Assembly: GCA_022843745.1 (NCBI GenBank)
Contig: JALHNB010000001.1
Coordinates: forward strand, 90,019-154,018
From: Anaerolineae bacterium
GTDB taxonomy: Bacteria; Chloroflexota; Anaerolineae; Aggregatilineales; Phototrophicaceae
Reading direction: 5' to 3'
DNA: 64,000 nucleotides
Shown: piece after piece, positions 45,331 to 55,279 of the stretch
Layout of the letters: every line of letters starts with the position of its first letter
Position numbering within the stretch: position 1 is the stretch's first letter
Notes under the pieces: model-generated
The model's input: only the letters and a program-made list of their open reading frames with translations
Told to the model about the DNA's origin: nothing
The model's database searches: none
Program-made: the position numbers and the translations under genes

Positions 45331-47057
45331 ATCTCGAAGGTTGAGCCTGCTTTTTCCTGGCTGAGACAGGTAATTGTTCCGCCGTGAAGTTCGACAGCAG
45401 TTTTGGCAATCGTCAGGCCAAGCCCCATGCCGCGTGTCCCGGCGGCATTTTTGCAGCGATAAAAGGCCTCGTAAATTTTTTCAGTTTCGTCGGCTGGTAT
45501 GCCAATGCCGTTATCGCTGATCCGGATGATTGCCCCCTGCCCGTTACAGCTAAGTTCGAACGCTATGAGGCTGCCTTCGGGCGAAAATTTGACCGTGTTG
45601 GAGAGCAGGCTCCAGAGTGTGCGCCTCCAGAGTCTGGGATCAATCTGGTAAGGTTGGTCGCAGGGGGTTGAAATCTTGAAAGCCCACTGGTGCGCAGTAC
45701 CCAGGGATGTTTTGAAATCTTCAAAAACATCGCTGCAAAACAAGCCGAGTGAGGTTGATTCGGGTTGGAACTCCAGAATGCCGGAGTTGGCTTTGTTGAG
45801 CATGAGGATGTCATCGACCATCGCGACCATCGTTTTGACCTGCATTTCGATTTTGCGCAGGTACTCTACCCGCTGCTCCTCGTTGATGCGGCTGTGATAC
45901 CGTTCCAGTAAATCCTTTGAAGATTGTATGACGCTCAATGGCGTTCGAAATTCATGTGAAACGAGGCGGATAAAATTGTCTTTCAGATTTAGCCATTTGC
46001 GCTCTTTTTCCAATTCGACTCGCAGCGTTTCTGCATGGAATCGCTCCTCTTCGACATGTTTGCGCTCTGTAATGTCCGTGATGACACTGAGCAATGCCGG
46101 TTGTGCTTGATACGTTATCGGGATCATACCCAGTTGAATATCGATTTTCGTCCCATCGAGTCGTCGAATAGCGTATTCTACAGAGGTACTCGACTTTTCC
46201 TTAATAAGCCGGGTGGCAGTTAACCCGACAGTTTCGGCAAACTCTGGCAGCACCAAACTCACTAATGAGACGGTTTTGAGGTCGTCAAAGCTGTTAGCAC
46301 CAATCAGCTTCAGCCCGGCTGGATTGGCATAAAGCATTTGCGTTGTTGAGTCGATGACATTAATGGCTATTGGTGACATTTCGAGCAGTTGACGGTAGCG
46401 TTCCTCACTCTCGCGCAGCGCAGTTTCGACTTGATGTCGCCCGGTGATTTCATGTTCCAGTTTTTGGTTATTTTCCTTGAGCGCGTATTCGTTACTTCGG
46501 GCGAGTCCAAAAGCCTGTTTGATACGCTGATCTGCCAGATAAAGCAAAAACGCGCTGACAAAAAACTCCGCTCCCAGCATTATGACGGCTGTCGTTGGAT
46601 TGGGCGTAAATTGTTGGATAGATGCATCGTAGCTGAGTGAAATCAAGCCACTGAAGGCGCTTATGATTGCGAATATTGCGGCAGCCCGTCCGCCGAGTAG
46701 CAAACCAGCGATCAGAATGACGACAATGTAGGCGCCAAAAATTGGATTGAGCACGCCGCCCATATTCCACATGCCTGCTGTAATGCCAACCCAAAATGTG
46801 ATACAGGTCAGAACGCTGGTCAACGTGATATGACCCTGATGGGTGAGATACAGGAGGCCGATGAGCATCACAAATGTAATGAGGTTGATTGGAAGCGTAG
46901 AAGCAGAGTGGGCATTAAAAAGTAAAATCGAGGCTGCATCAAGAGCGTTCATAACGATGCTGAATAAAAGGATGATCTTTAGCAACCCGGCGACTCGCGT
47001 TTTATCTTCATCCTCAAAAGTTGGGGTGCTCAACCATTTCCGCACGACATCAACCAT
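45267..47057 (-). CDS. membrane PAS-domain sensor histidine kinase
   Basis: A 596-residue sensor kinase. Five to six membrane helices occupy residues 25-185 in a MASE-like arrangement, followed by a PAS domain (RYRQLLEMSPIAINVIDSTT), HisKA with LVSHEFRTPLSVIQ near residue 365 (phosphoacceptor His) and an HATPase domain with LLSNTVKFSPEG (N box), ISDNGIGIPADE (G1) and GTRGMGLGLTIAK (G2). No response regulator is adjacent, so it is an orphan kinase. The 3' end overlaps kptA on the other strand by 64 bases. Confidence 0.92.
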   Translation of the reverse strand: MVDVVRKWLSTPTFEDEDKTRVAGLLKIILLFSIVMNALDAASILLFNAHSASTLPINLITFVMLIGLLYLTHQGHITLTSVLTCITFWVGITAGMWNMGGVLNPIFGAYIVVILIAGLLLGGRAAAIFAIISAFSGLISLSYDASIQQFTPNPTTAVIMLGAEFFVSAFLLYLADQRIKQAFGLARSNEYALKENNQKLEHEITGRHQVETALRESEERYRQLLEMSPIAINVIDSTTQMLYANPAGLKLIGANSFDDLKTVSLVSLVLPEFAETVGLTATRLIKEKSSTSVEYAIRRLDGTKIDIQLGMIPITYQAQPALLSVITDITERKHVEEERFHAETLRVELEKERKWLNLKDNFIRLVSHEFRTPLSVIQSSKDLLERYHSRINEEQRVEYLRKIEMQVKTMVAMVDDILMLNKANSGILEFQPESTSLGLFCSDVFEDFKTSLGTAHQWAFKISTPCDQPYQIDPRLWRRTLWSLLSNTVKFSPEGSLIAFELSCNGQGAIIRISDNGIGIPADETEKIYEAFYRCKNAAGTRGMGLGLTIAKTAVELHGGTITCLSQEKAGSTFEIQLPRSVSGKSINAGGIDNAR

Positions 47058-47144
47058 TATTTTCCCTTAACTGATTGTTGTCCAATTGTATCGCAAGACA
47101 TGAGAGGGTTGATATGAAGTGCAAATAATCTGAATGGTCAAAAT

Positions 47145-47178
47145 AAAACAGGGTAATCACGATGACTACCCTGTTTTT
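47145..47178. terminator. bidirectional terminator between the kinase and clpB
   Basis: AAAACAGGGTA at 47145-47155 pairs perfectly with TACCCTGTTTT at 47167-47177 around an 11-base loop. Both strands show a T-rich exit. On the minus strand it follows the clpB stop by about 20 bases. Confidence 0.8.
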
Positions 47179-47196
47179 GTTGATTTATGGCGCTTG

Positions 47197-49809
47197 TTAG
47201 GCGGATTCGATTTCGCTCTGGTCAATCGTGGTGAAGATCAGCCCATCGTTTTCCAGGTTCACATCCACGACAATGTGATCGCCGTCGTGTACCTGGCCTT
47301 CCAGAATGTGCATAGCCAGCGGGTCTTGCAATTCGCGCTGGATGGCACGCTTTAGTGGACGCGCACCATAAACAGGGTCAAACCCACGCTCTGCCAGATA
47401 AGCCCGCGCTTCTGCCGTCAGTTGTATTTTGATGCGGCGTTCGGCAAGTCGTTTTTCCAGGCGTTGCAGTTGAATACCGACAATATGGGCGATTTCGGTC
47501 TGGCTCAGGGAATGGAACATGATGATTTCGTCCAGACGATTGAGAAATTCAGGACGGAATACGCCATCGAGTTCGGATAGCACGGCGTCGCGCAGCACTT
47601 TTTTATCGACATTCGACCCCATCTGTTTGATGATCTGGCTGCCAACATTGCTGGTCATGATAATCACCGTGTTGGTGAAATTGACGGTACGTCCTTGTCC
47701 ATCGGTCAAACGACCATCGTCAAAGACTTGCAGGAAGATGTTGAAAACTTCCGGGTTGGCTTTTTCAACCTCGTCAAACAGCACGACACTGTAGGGGCGG
47801 CGGCGCACGGCTTCGGTCAATTGACCACCTTCCTCGTAGCCGACATATCCCGGCGGCGCACCGATTAAACGAGCGACGGTATGGCGTTCGCTGTATTCGC
47901 TCATGTCGATGCGGATCATCGCGTCTGGATCGTCAAAGAGAAATTCCGCCAATGAACGCGCCAGTTCGGTTTTACCGACACCTGTCGGGCCGAGGAACAG
48001 GAACGTACCAACTGGACGATTCGGGTCTTGCAACCCCGCTCGACTGCGACGGACGGCTGCGGCTACCGCACCTACCGCATCATTCTGACCGATCACACGA
48101 TCATGCAGACGATCTTCCATTTTGAGCAGTTTTTCGATTTCGCCTTCGAGCAAGCGTGAAACAGGGACACCCGTCCAGCGCGAAACGACTTCGGCGATTT
48201 CGTCAGCATCCACTTCTTCCTTGAGCATCGTGCTGTTGGCTTGCAATTCACGCATATGCGCTTCGCTTTGGCCCAACTGACGATTCAAATCCGGCAGCGT
48301 GCCGTAACGTAAACGGGCTGCGCCTTCCAGATCGGAACGCCGCTCCGCTTGCTCAAGCTGAATTTTCGCCTCGTCAATTTTGGTTTTGATGTCGCGAATT
48401 TCCTGAATAGCGCCTTTTTCGGTCTGCCAACGCGCGGATAGGGCATTCAATTCTTCGCGCACATTCGCCAGTTCGACCTCAAGTGTTTCAAGGCGCTGCT
48501 GGGAAGCTTTGTCGCGCTCTTTTCGCAGGGCTTCGCGCTCGATCTCTAGCTGCATGATATGGCGTTCGATGGTATCCAGCGCAGCTGGTTTTGAGTCGAT
48601 CTGCATTTTCAGATGGGCGGCGGCCTCATCAATCAGGTCAATCGCTTTATCCGGCAGTTGACGATCCGGCAAATAACGATGACTGAGCGTGGCGGCGGCG
48701 ATGACCGCGCTGTCCTGAATCCGCACGCCATGATGCACCTCATAACGCTCTTTCAGGCCGCGCAGAATGCTGATCGTGTCCTCGACGCTCGGTTCTTCGA
48801 CAAAAACGGGCTGGAAACGTCGTTCGAGCGCTGCATCTTTTTCGATATGTTTGCGATATTCGTCCAGTGTGGTCGCGCCGATACAATGAAGTTCGCCACG
48901 TGCCAGCATCGGCTTGAGCATATTGCTGGCGTCCATCGCGCCTTCTGCCGCGCCCGCGCCCACGATGGTGTGCAGTTCGTCCAGGAACATGATGATCTGA
49001 CCGCTGCTGTCAGAAACTTCCTTGAGGACAGCTTTCAGACGTTCTTCAAATTCGCCGCGATATTTTGCGCCCGCAACCAATGCACCCATGTCCAGCGAGA
49101 TTATGCGCTTGCTGCGCAGGCCTTCCGGCACATCGCCGTTGACAATGCGCTGGCTGAGTCCCTCGACAATTGCCGTTTTACCGACACCTGCTTCGCCAAT
49201 TAACACCGGATTATTTTTGCTGCGGCGGCTGAGTACCTGGACGACGCGGCGAATTTCCTCGTCACGGCCAATTACAGGATCGAGCTTACCCTGGCGAGCA
49301 AGTGCTGTTAGGTCGCGCCCATATTTTTCAAGGCTCTGGTAAGTGCCTTCCGGGTCTTGGGACGTGACGCGCTGGCTGCCGCGAATGGTTGTCAGCGCTT
49401 TTAAAATAGCGTCATAGCTGATGCTGTTACGTTCTAAAACGCCTTTGACCGAATTTTCTTCAGTGAGCGCCAGCAGCATATGCTCGGTGCTGACATATTC
49501 ATCGCGCATTTTGGCGGCTTCACGCTCCGCGCGGGAAAAAACCTGCTGTGAGGCGCGGCTGAGTGTGACATCGGCGTTGCTGCCGGAAACGCGCGGTTTT
49601 CCTTCCAGGATGCCTTCAAGTTCATTCAAGAGGGCTGCCGGACGTGCGCCAATTTTGGCGATGACTTCCGGCGCAATGCCGTCTTGCTGCTGCAAAAGTG
49701 CAATCAGGAGATGCAGCGGTTCCAGCGATGGATGGCCGAACTCGACAGCCAGTGATTGCGCCCCCATCACAGCTTCTTGTGCTTTGTTGGTATATTTTTT
49801 TAAGTCCAT
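47197..49809 (-). CDS. clpB: ATP-dependent chaperone ClpB
   Basis: An 870-residue Hsp100 disaggregase: Clp_N domain, first AAA+ module with GEAGVGKTA near residue 205, long coiled-coil middle domain of about 130 residues ([20 protein letters not shown] to LRELQANST region), second AAA+ module with GPTGVGKTE. The long middle domain and the absence of the LGF/IGF ClpP loop separate it from the ClpC at 38.2-40.7 kb. It works with DnaK in disaggregation. A long inverted repeat lies in its leader. Confidence 0.94.
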   Translation of the reverse strand: MDLKKYTNKAQEAVMGAQSLAVEFGHPSLEPLHLLIALLQQQDGIAPEVIAKIGARPAALLNELEGILEGKPRVSGSNADVTLSRASQQVFSRAEREAAKMRDEYVSTEHMLLALTEENSVKGVLERNSISYDAILKALTTIRGSQRVTSQDPEGTYQSLEKYGRDLTALARQGKLDPVIGRDEEIRRVVQVLSRRSKNNPVLIGEAGVGKTAIVEGLSQRIVNGDVPEGLRSKRIISLDMGALVAGAKYRGEFEERLKAVLKEVSDSSGQIIMFLDELHTIVGAGAAEGAMDASNMLKPMLARGELHCIGATTLDEYRKHIEKDAALERRFQPVFVEEPSVEDTISILRGLKERYEVHHGVRIQDSAVIAAATLSHRYLPDRQLPDKAIDLIDEAAAHLKMQIDSKPAALDTIERHIMQLEIEREALRKERDKASQQRLETLEVELANVREELNALSARWQTEKGAIQEIRDIKTKIDEAKIQLEQAERRSDLEGAARLRYGTLPDLNRQLGQSEAHMRELQANSTMLKEEVDADEIAEVVSRWTGVPVSRLLEGEIEKLLKMEDRLHDRVIGQNDAVGAVAAAVRRSRAGLQDPNRPVGTFLFLGPTGVGKTELARSLAEFLFDDPDAMIRIDMSEYSERHTVARLIGAPPGYVGYEEGGQLTEAVRRRPYSVVLFDEVEKANPEVFNIFLQVFDDGRLTDGQGRTVNFTNTVIIMTSNVGSQIIKQMGSNVDKKVLRDAVLSELDGVFRPEFLNRLDEIIMFHSLSQTEIAHIVGIQLQRLEKRLAERRIKIQLTAEARAYLAERGFDPVYGARPLKRAIQRELQDPLAMHILEGQVHDGDHIVVDVNLENDGLIFTTIDQSEIESA

Positions 49810-49839
49810 AATGTTACTCTAGAATCACTCCTTCTTCGT

Positions 49840-49873
49840 CTTCTCATAATATAGCCCGAAACTATATGAGAAG
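49840..49873. promoter_or_regulatory. inverted repeat in the clpB leader
   Basis: CTTCTCATAATATAG at 49840-49854 faces CTATATGAGAAG at 49862-49873, giving nine perfect outer pairs plus CTATA/TATAG with a small bulge. It is 31 bases upstream of the clpB ATG on the minus strand. It is not the CIRCE (HrcA) sequence, so a different heat-shock operator or a structured leader is possible. Confidence 0.5.
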
Positions 49874-49938
49874 CGTCAAAAATGTATCGGAGTTGTGTTG
49901 TTAGGGTTATGAAAGTTAACAGTTAAGCGAGTTCGTAA

Positions 49939-49967
49939 TTTACTTCGTAACGCAAAAATGCTATATT
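49939..49967 (+). promoter_or_regulatory. promoter of the short-ORF leader region
   Basis: TTTACT at 49939-49944 and TATATT at 49962-49967 are 17 bases apart, with TGC immediately before the -10 (extended -10). Transcription would start near 49974, shortly before a very strong ribosome-binding site. Confidence 0.5.
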
Positions 49968-50003
49968 TAATGCATCGTCCAATGAGTAAAGGAGGTGGTC
50001 ATT

Positions 50004-50036
50004 TTGAAGAACAGTATGGTGGAGGTTCACCTCTAA
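50004..50036 (+). CDS. ten-codon leader peptide candidate
   Basis: AAAGGAGGTG at 49988-49997 is a near-perfect anti-16S match eight bases before TTG at 50004. The frame reads MKNSMVEVHL and stops at TAA 50034-50036. The following sequence can fold (GAGGT/ACCTC; GGGAG/CTCCC around GGGTACCC) and ends in a strong terminator at 50103-50138. This order, promoter-short ORF-hairpins-terminator, looks like a translation-controlled attenuator or a small RNA that carries a peptide. The intergenic stretch 49874-49938 and 50139-50279 shows no other gene. Confidence 0.4.
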   Translation: MKNSMVEVHL

Positions 50037-50102
50037 CCCCGTTCACCTCTTTGTAGGGAGCGCCTGTTAAGGGTACCCTCCCACCCGCTACTAGCAAGTA
50101 CA

Positions 50103-50138
50103 GACGGCCCGGTTTTTCCGGGCTGTCTCATTTTCTTT
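50103..50138 (+). terminator. intrinsic terminator after the leader peptide region
   Basis: GACGGCCCGG at 50103-50112 pairs with CCGGGCTGTC at 50118-50127 (one G.T) around a TTTTT loop, and TCATTTTCTTT follows. It is 142 bases before the kinase gene start. Confidence 0.8.
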
Positions 50139-50279
50139 ATGCCCTATGCAAGTTTTCTGTTATAGTCTGAAAGAAACCGCCGAACGCTTATGCCTTCAGG
50201 ATTATTGGATTTCTTGTTTATCTTGGTAGGATAGCGTAACATTAGAGAGATGTTGTACACCTCTCCGTGAGCAAAACCT

Positions 50280-53200
50280 ATGGAAAACCTCGTTGGACAG
50301 CGTATCAAAGGCTATGAATTGCGTGAAACAATTGGCGCAGGTGGCTTTGGCGCTGTTTATCGCGCCCATCAACCCCTGGTCGGGCGTGAAGTAGCCATCA
50401 AAATTATTCTGCCGCAGTATGCCAATCATCCTGATTTTATTCGTCGCTTTGAAGTCGAAGCCCAGGTGATCGCGCGGCTGGAACACCCACATATTATCCC
50501 GCTTTATGATTATTGGCGTGATGGCGAAGGCGCGTACCTGGTCATGCGCTTCTTGCGTGGGGGCAGTCTGCGTGCCACCATCAAGGGCAACCAGATGCCG
50601 CTGGAAGCTGCCAGCAAAATGCTCGATCATATTGCCGGAGCATTGGCAGTTGCCCATCGTCAAGGCGTAGTACATCGTGACATCAAGCCGGATAATATCC
50701 TGCTGGATGAAGAGGGTAACGCTTACCTGACCGACTTCGGCATTGCCAAAGAATTGGGCAATGAGGCCAGCAACGTGACCCAGGCAGATATGGTTGTTGG
50801 GTCGCCAGCCTATCTCTCTCCGGAACAGGTCAAATCCGAGACGGTGACGGCTCAATCGGATATTTACAGCCTGGGCGTGGTGCTTTATGAAGTGCTTACC
50901 GGACAGCATCCCTTCCCGGACGCAGGTGTTACGGCACTGCTGATTAAGCATCTTCAGGAGGCGCTGCCGCTGGTGCAGGACATCCGCGAAGATGTGCCTC
51001 CCGGCGTTGATGAGATTATTCAGCGGGCAACCGCCAAAGACCCTGCCGAGCGTTACCCTGACGCTCCATCATTGGCGGCGGCTTTCCGGCGTGTCCTCAT
51101 GGCAAGTTCTAGTTTTACCGGTGATGCGACGATCCATCCAGGCAGCGTTACCCGCGAAATGGCGTTGGATCGCACACTACTCTTAGAAGAACTCGACGTT
51201 GATAACCCCTATAAAGGTTTGCAGGCGTTCGAAGAAGCCGATTCTGCGAATTTCTTTGGGCGCGATGCACTGATTGACCACCTGCTTAACAAAATACGCG
51301 AGCAGGATGATGAGCGTTTCCTGGCGGTCATCGGCCCCAGCGGCAGCGGTAAGTCAAGCGTTGTGCAGGCGGGCATGATTCCGCGTATGCGTCGGGGAAC
51401 AGTACCCGGCTCGGAGCGTTGGTTCGTGGTCGAGATGCTTCCGGGCGCACGTCCGCTTGAAGAATTGGAAGCGGCGCTGCTGCGAATCGCGGTTAACCCA
51501 CCCCAGAGTTTATTGGAACAGCTTAAAGAAGATGAACGCGGCCTCGTGCGGGCCACCAAGCGCGTTTTAGCTGATAACCGCAGCGAGTTGTTCTTATTCA
51601 TCGACCAATTCGAAGAAGTCTTTACCCTGGGCAAAGACAAAGCTGAAATCACGCACTTTTTAAACAGCATTGTGACTGCCGTGACCGATCCGCATTGTCA
51701 CCTCCGCGTGATTGTCACTCTCCGTGCCGATTTTTATGACCAACCGCTGCTTTATCCGGCTTTTGGTGATCTGGTGCGCCGTCATACCGAGGTCGTCCTG
51801 CCGATGACACCGGAAGAATTGGAACTGGCAATCGCAGGCCCGGCGGAACGGGTTGGGGTTCTGCCGGAACCCGGTTTGATACAGCAAATTACGGGGGACA
51901 TCAGCACACAACCGGGTGCTTTACCGCTGCTGCAATATGCGCTCACCGAATTATTTGATCGTCGCTCTGGTCGAGTCATGACGATGGCGGCTTATCATAA
52001 ACTTGGCGGCGCGTTAGGCGCATTGGCACGTCGCGCGGACGAAATTTACAGCGCACTTGATCCCAAAAGTCAGGAAGTCGCGCGGCAGCTTTTCCTGCGT
52101 CTCGTGAATCTGGGTGAAGGTGGTACGGATAACACCCGCCGTCGTGCTCTGCACACCGAGTTAAACTCGATTGGGAATGACCCCGCCGCGATGGAAAAAG
52201 TGATCGAATACTTTGGAAAATCGCGCCTGCTGACCTTTGACCACGACCCGCAAACTCGTGAACCGACTATCGAAGTGGCGCATGAGGCGCTGATTCGTGA
52301 GTGGCAGCAGCTTCGGGACTGGCTCGAAGATGGCCGTGAAGACCTTCTGATGCAGCGGCGACTGGAAGCTGCCTCCGTTGAATGGCTCAAATCCCGCAAA
52401 GACCGCAGTTTTCTGGCTTCTGGTGGGCGTTTGACACAGTTTGAGGAATGGCAGGCCAGATCAAATCTAGCCCTCAGCGCCGAAGAGTCCGAATACCTGC
52501 GCAACAGCATCGCGGAACGAGAGGCAATGGTCGCGCAGGAAAATGAGCGACAGGCGCGTGAACAAATGCTGGAAACGCGCTCACGTAATCGTCTGCGGCT
52601 GTTGGTCGCGGTCATGACGGTTGCTGCTCTCATCGCAGTCGGATTAGCAGGTTTGGCTTTTACCCAGGGACAGATCGCCCAGCAGGAACGCGTCAAAGCC
52701 GAAGATAACGCGAATGCGGCATCCACTGCGCAATTCGTTGCCGAGGCGAATCGACTGGAAGCAGAGGAAAACGCTGCCGATGCCGAACGCAGCGCGAATG
52801 CGGCGGCGACAGCTCAATCAGTTGCTGAAGCGAATCGCCTGGAGGCAGAAGCAAATGCCGCGATTGCCGAAGAAAATCGCCAAACGGCGGAGCAAAATGC
52901 TGCTAATGCCGAACGCAGCGCCAATGAAGCACGTAGTCTGGCGCTGGCAGCTAATTCCCGTAACCTTTTAAGTGAACATAATCCTAATCTGGCGCTGACA
53001 CTGGCAATTGAAGCCAGCAACGTTTATCAACCACCTGCCGCCGATATTCAGCAAACACTCGCGCAAATCGCCTATGGTTCATCAGCGCGTTTCCGCCTGG
53101 AAGGGCATAGCGGCTCGGTCTTGAGCGTTGCCTCCAACGATCAATCAGGTCTTTCGGTGTCGGCAGATGGCACCATGCACTTATGGAATTTGCTCGACGG

Positions 53201-55103
53201 TTCGGAAGCCGCCGTCACATTTAATCTGGATGGAGGCGTTGCCAACAGCGTCGCGATCAGCAGCGATAGCAAAACGGGCATTACGGGCATGTTCGATGGC
53301 AGTGTCATCCTTTGGAATTTGGAAACAGGTGAGCAGATACGCCGTCTTGAAGGCCATAGCGATATTGTGAACAGCGTGGAATTCAGCCCCGACGAAAGCC
53401 AGATTCTCAGCGCTTCGATGGATCGGACGATCCGGCTGTGGAACTTCCGTAATGGCCGGGAAATACAAAATATTGAGTCGCCTGGGGCAATCCTGAAGGC
53501 CGACTTTAGCCCGGACGGTCAATATGTCGTCACGGGTTCTGCCGATGTAACTGCTGCTTCCGGTCTCCCCGTTGAGGATCAGGATCGCACGGTGCGGGTA
53601 TGGAATCTCGAAACGGGCGAGGAAGTGCAGCGTTTTGAGCCGAGATCGGGCTTTGTACGTGCGGTAGCCTTCAGCCCGGATGGAAATCACGTCTTGTCTG
53701 GAACCTGGAATTCGGCTGATGGCGGCACACTGCAATATTGGGATATTGCAACGGGTGAACTCGAACGCCGCTTCTACGGTCATACCGACATCATCAGCGA
53801 AGTGAAATTCAGCACGGACGGAAAAAAGATATTGTCCGGCTCGTGGGATCGCAGTTTACGCCTTTGGGACGTGAATACTGGCGTTGAGCTTGAGCGTTTT
53901 GACGGACATCATGACCGCATTTTGAGCGCATCTTTTGGCCTGAATGATGAATATATCCTGGTGGGGACGGGCAATATTGGCAACAATATCCCGAATCCAC
54001 AGGTCGATACGGTGGCTGATCCCAGCGTATGGCTTTGGGATTTGCGCAACCGTGCGCAGATTCATGCGCTGACTGGGCATCAGGATTGGATTTGGAGTGC
54101 CGTGATTAGCCCCAATGGTCGTTATGCCGCGACGGGCGCTGGCCCAATCAGTCTGCCGACCAATCGGACAGCCGATACCTCTGTGCGCCTGTGGGATTTA
54201 CAGACGGGCGAGGAAGTCCGGCGTTTTGAAGGCCACACCAATACGGTCAATATGGTCGCCTTCAGCCCGGATGGTCAAACGATTGCTTCAGCCAGTTGGG
54301 ATGGAACGGTGCGCCTGTGGGATGTGGCAACGGGCGAAGGCAGAATCGGCTTTGAAGGCCATACAAGCCGTGTGTTAAGTGTGAATTTCAGCCCGGATGG
54401 TCAATCGGCACTTTCGGCGGGCTGTGGTGAATTTAATGCGACGAATGCCTGTATCAAGGGTGAAATTATTCTATGGGATGTGGCAACGGGCGAAGAAATC
54501 CGGCGCTTTGAAGGCCACACCGCCGCTGTTAACAATGCCGTTTTCAGCCCGGATGGCAGCTTAATTGCGTCAGCCGCCGATGATAACAGTGTGCGCCTGT
54601 GGGATGCTGCGACGGGCGCTGAAACGAGTACGCTGCAAGGCCATACCAACCGTGTGACCAATGTAGTTTTCAGCCCGGATGCTACGATGCTCCTCTCTAG
54701 TGCCTGGGATACAACGGCGCGTTTGTGGGATGTGGCAACAGGCCGCGAACTTCGCCAGCTTGTTGGTCACAGCCGCGCGGTGTTCGGCGTGGCTTTCAGC
54801 CCGGACAGCAGAATGGCGCTTACCGGATCGGCAGATTTGACCATTCGCCTGTGGGATGTAGCAACGGGCGGCGAAATCCGGGAATTTGATGGGCATACCA
54901 ACTGGGTATTAAGCGTGGTTTTCAGCCCGGATGGCAGCTTTATCCTGAGTGGTGCGGAAGATAATACGGCGCGTACCTGGCATCTGGCGCGAACGCTGGA
55001 TGAGCTGATCGCCTGGGCGCGGGAAAATCGCTATGTGCCAGAACTTTCATGCGCGGAACGTGAGCAGTATCGCGTCGAGCCGCTTTGTGAAACTCAAAGC
55101 TAA
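50280..55103 (+). CDS. Ser/Thr kinase-STAND NTPase-WD40 protein
   Basis: A 1607-residue multidomain protein. An N-terminal Hanks-type kinase (about 12-270) has GAGGFGAVY, K41, HRDIKPDN (D134) and DFGIAK (D152), all intact. A linker leads into a nSTAND1 module starting NPYKGLQAFEEADSANFFGR with Walker A GPSGSGKS at 352-359 and the acidic LFLFIDQFEEVF. A membrane helix is at about 774-796, then an Ala/Glu/Asn coiled-coil with internal repeats (VAEANRLEAE twice), then about 14 WD40 blades from 937 to 1575 (RLWDVATGE-type), enough for two seven-bladed propellers. The kinase/STAND half would be cytoplasmic and the WD40 half outside if the helix spans. Its role may be signalling, development or immunity. 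Confidence 0.92.
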   Translation: MENLVGQRIKGYELRETIGAGGFGAVYRAHQPLVGREVAIKIILPQYANHPDFIRRFEVEAQVIARLEHPHIIPLYDYWRDGEGAYLVMRFLRGGSLRATIKGNQMPLEAASKMLDHIAGALAVAHRQGVVHRDIKPDNILLDEEGNAYLTDFGIAKELGNEASNVTQADMVVGSPAYLSPEQVKSETVTAQSDIYSLGVVLYEVLTGQHPFPDAGVTALLIKHLQEALPLVQDIREDVPPGVDEIIQRATAKDPAERYPDAPSLAAAFRRVLMASSSFTGDATIHPGSVTREMALDRTLLLEELDVDNPYKGLQAFEEADSANFFGRDALIDHLLNKIREQDDERFLAVIGPSGSGKSSVVQAGMIPRMRRGTVPGSERWFVVEMLPGARPLEELEAALLRIAVNPPQSLLEQLKEDERGLVRATKRVLADNRSELFLFIDQFEEVFTLGKDKAEITHFLNSIVTAVTDPHCHLRVIVTLRADFYDQPLLYPAFGDLVRRHTEVVLPMTPEELELAIAGPAERVGVLPEPGLIQQITGDISTQPGALPLLQYALTELFDRRSGRVMTMAAYHKLGGALGALARRADEIYSALDPKSQEVARQLFLRLVNLGEGGTDNTRRRALHTELNSIGNDPAAMEKVIEYFGKSRLLTFDHDPQTREPTIEVAHEALIREWQQLRDWLEDGREDLLMQRRLEAASVEWLKSRKDRSFLASGGRLTQFEEWQARSNLALSAEESEYLRNSIAEREAMVAQENERQAREQMLETRSRNRLRLLVAVMTVAALIAVGLAGLAFTQGQIAQQERVKAEDNANAASTAQFVAEANRLEAEENAADAERSANAAATAQSVAEANRLEAEANAAIAEENRQTAEQNAANAERSANEARSLALAANSRNLLSEHNPNLALTLAIEASNVYQPPAADIQQTLAQIAYGSSARFRLEGHSGSVLSVASNDQSGLSVSADGTMHLWNLLDGSEAAVTFNLDGGVANSVAISSDSKTGITGMFDGSVILWNLETGEQIRRLEGHSDIVNSVEFSPDESQILSASMDRTIRLWNFRNGREIQNIESPGAILKADFSPDGQYVVTGSADVTAASGLPVEDQDRTVRVWNLETGEEVQRFEPRSGFVRAVAFSPDGNHVLSGTWNSADGGTLQYWDIATGELERRFYGHTDIISEVKFSTDGKKILSGSWDRSLRLWDVNTGVELERFDGHHDRILSASFGLNDEYILVGTGNIGNNIPNPQVDTVADPSVWLWDLRNRAQIHALTGHQDWIWSAVISPNGRYAATGAGPISLPTNRTADTSVRLWDLQTGEEVRRFEGHTNTVNMVAFSPDGQTIASASWDGTVRLWDVATGEGRIGFEGHTSRVLSVNFSPDGQSALSAGCGEFNATNACIKGEIILWDVATGEEIRRFEGHTAAVNNAVFSPDGSLIASAADDNSVRLWDAATGAETSTLQGHTNRVTNVVFSPDATMLLSSAWDTTARLWDVATGRELRQLVGHSRAVFGVAFSPDSRMALTGSADLTIRLWDVATGGEIREFDGHTNWVLSVVFSPDGSFILSGAEDNTARTWHLARTLDELIAWARENRYVPELSCAEREQYRVEPLCETQS

Positions 55104-55124
55104 ATCCTCTTAAAATATTGTCGT

Positions 55125-55144
55125 AGGGCGCAGCCGTGCGCCCT
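55125..55144. repeat. GTAGGGCGCA-type hairpin after the kinase gene
   Basis: AGGGCGCA at 55125-55132 pairs with TGCGCCCT at 55137-55144 around GCCG, preceded by GT. Same class as 33011 and 57004. Confidence 0.75.
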
Positions 55145-55279
55145 GCGATTTCTCTGCCGCTGGTGCTCCATAATCCCTCGAATAACTGCCTCTCTCATAT
55201 CAGGACTCTCAGCCCACTTTTGTTTATATTCCTGCTGGGTATAATGGAAGGTGGGAAATATGAAAAAGGGCTGGTGGCG

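Noticed and set aside
49810-49980. CIRCE (HrcA) or CtsR site for clpB.
   Set aside because: No TTAGCACTC-N9-GAGTGCTAA and no GGTCAAA repeats are present; only the unrelated inverted repeat at 49840-49873 was found.
53100-55000. WD40 repeats as possible tandem DNA repeats or recombination hotspot.
   Set aside because: The units are similar at protein level (RLWDVATGE) but differ enough in DNA, and the reading frame is intact throughout; this is normal domain repetition.
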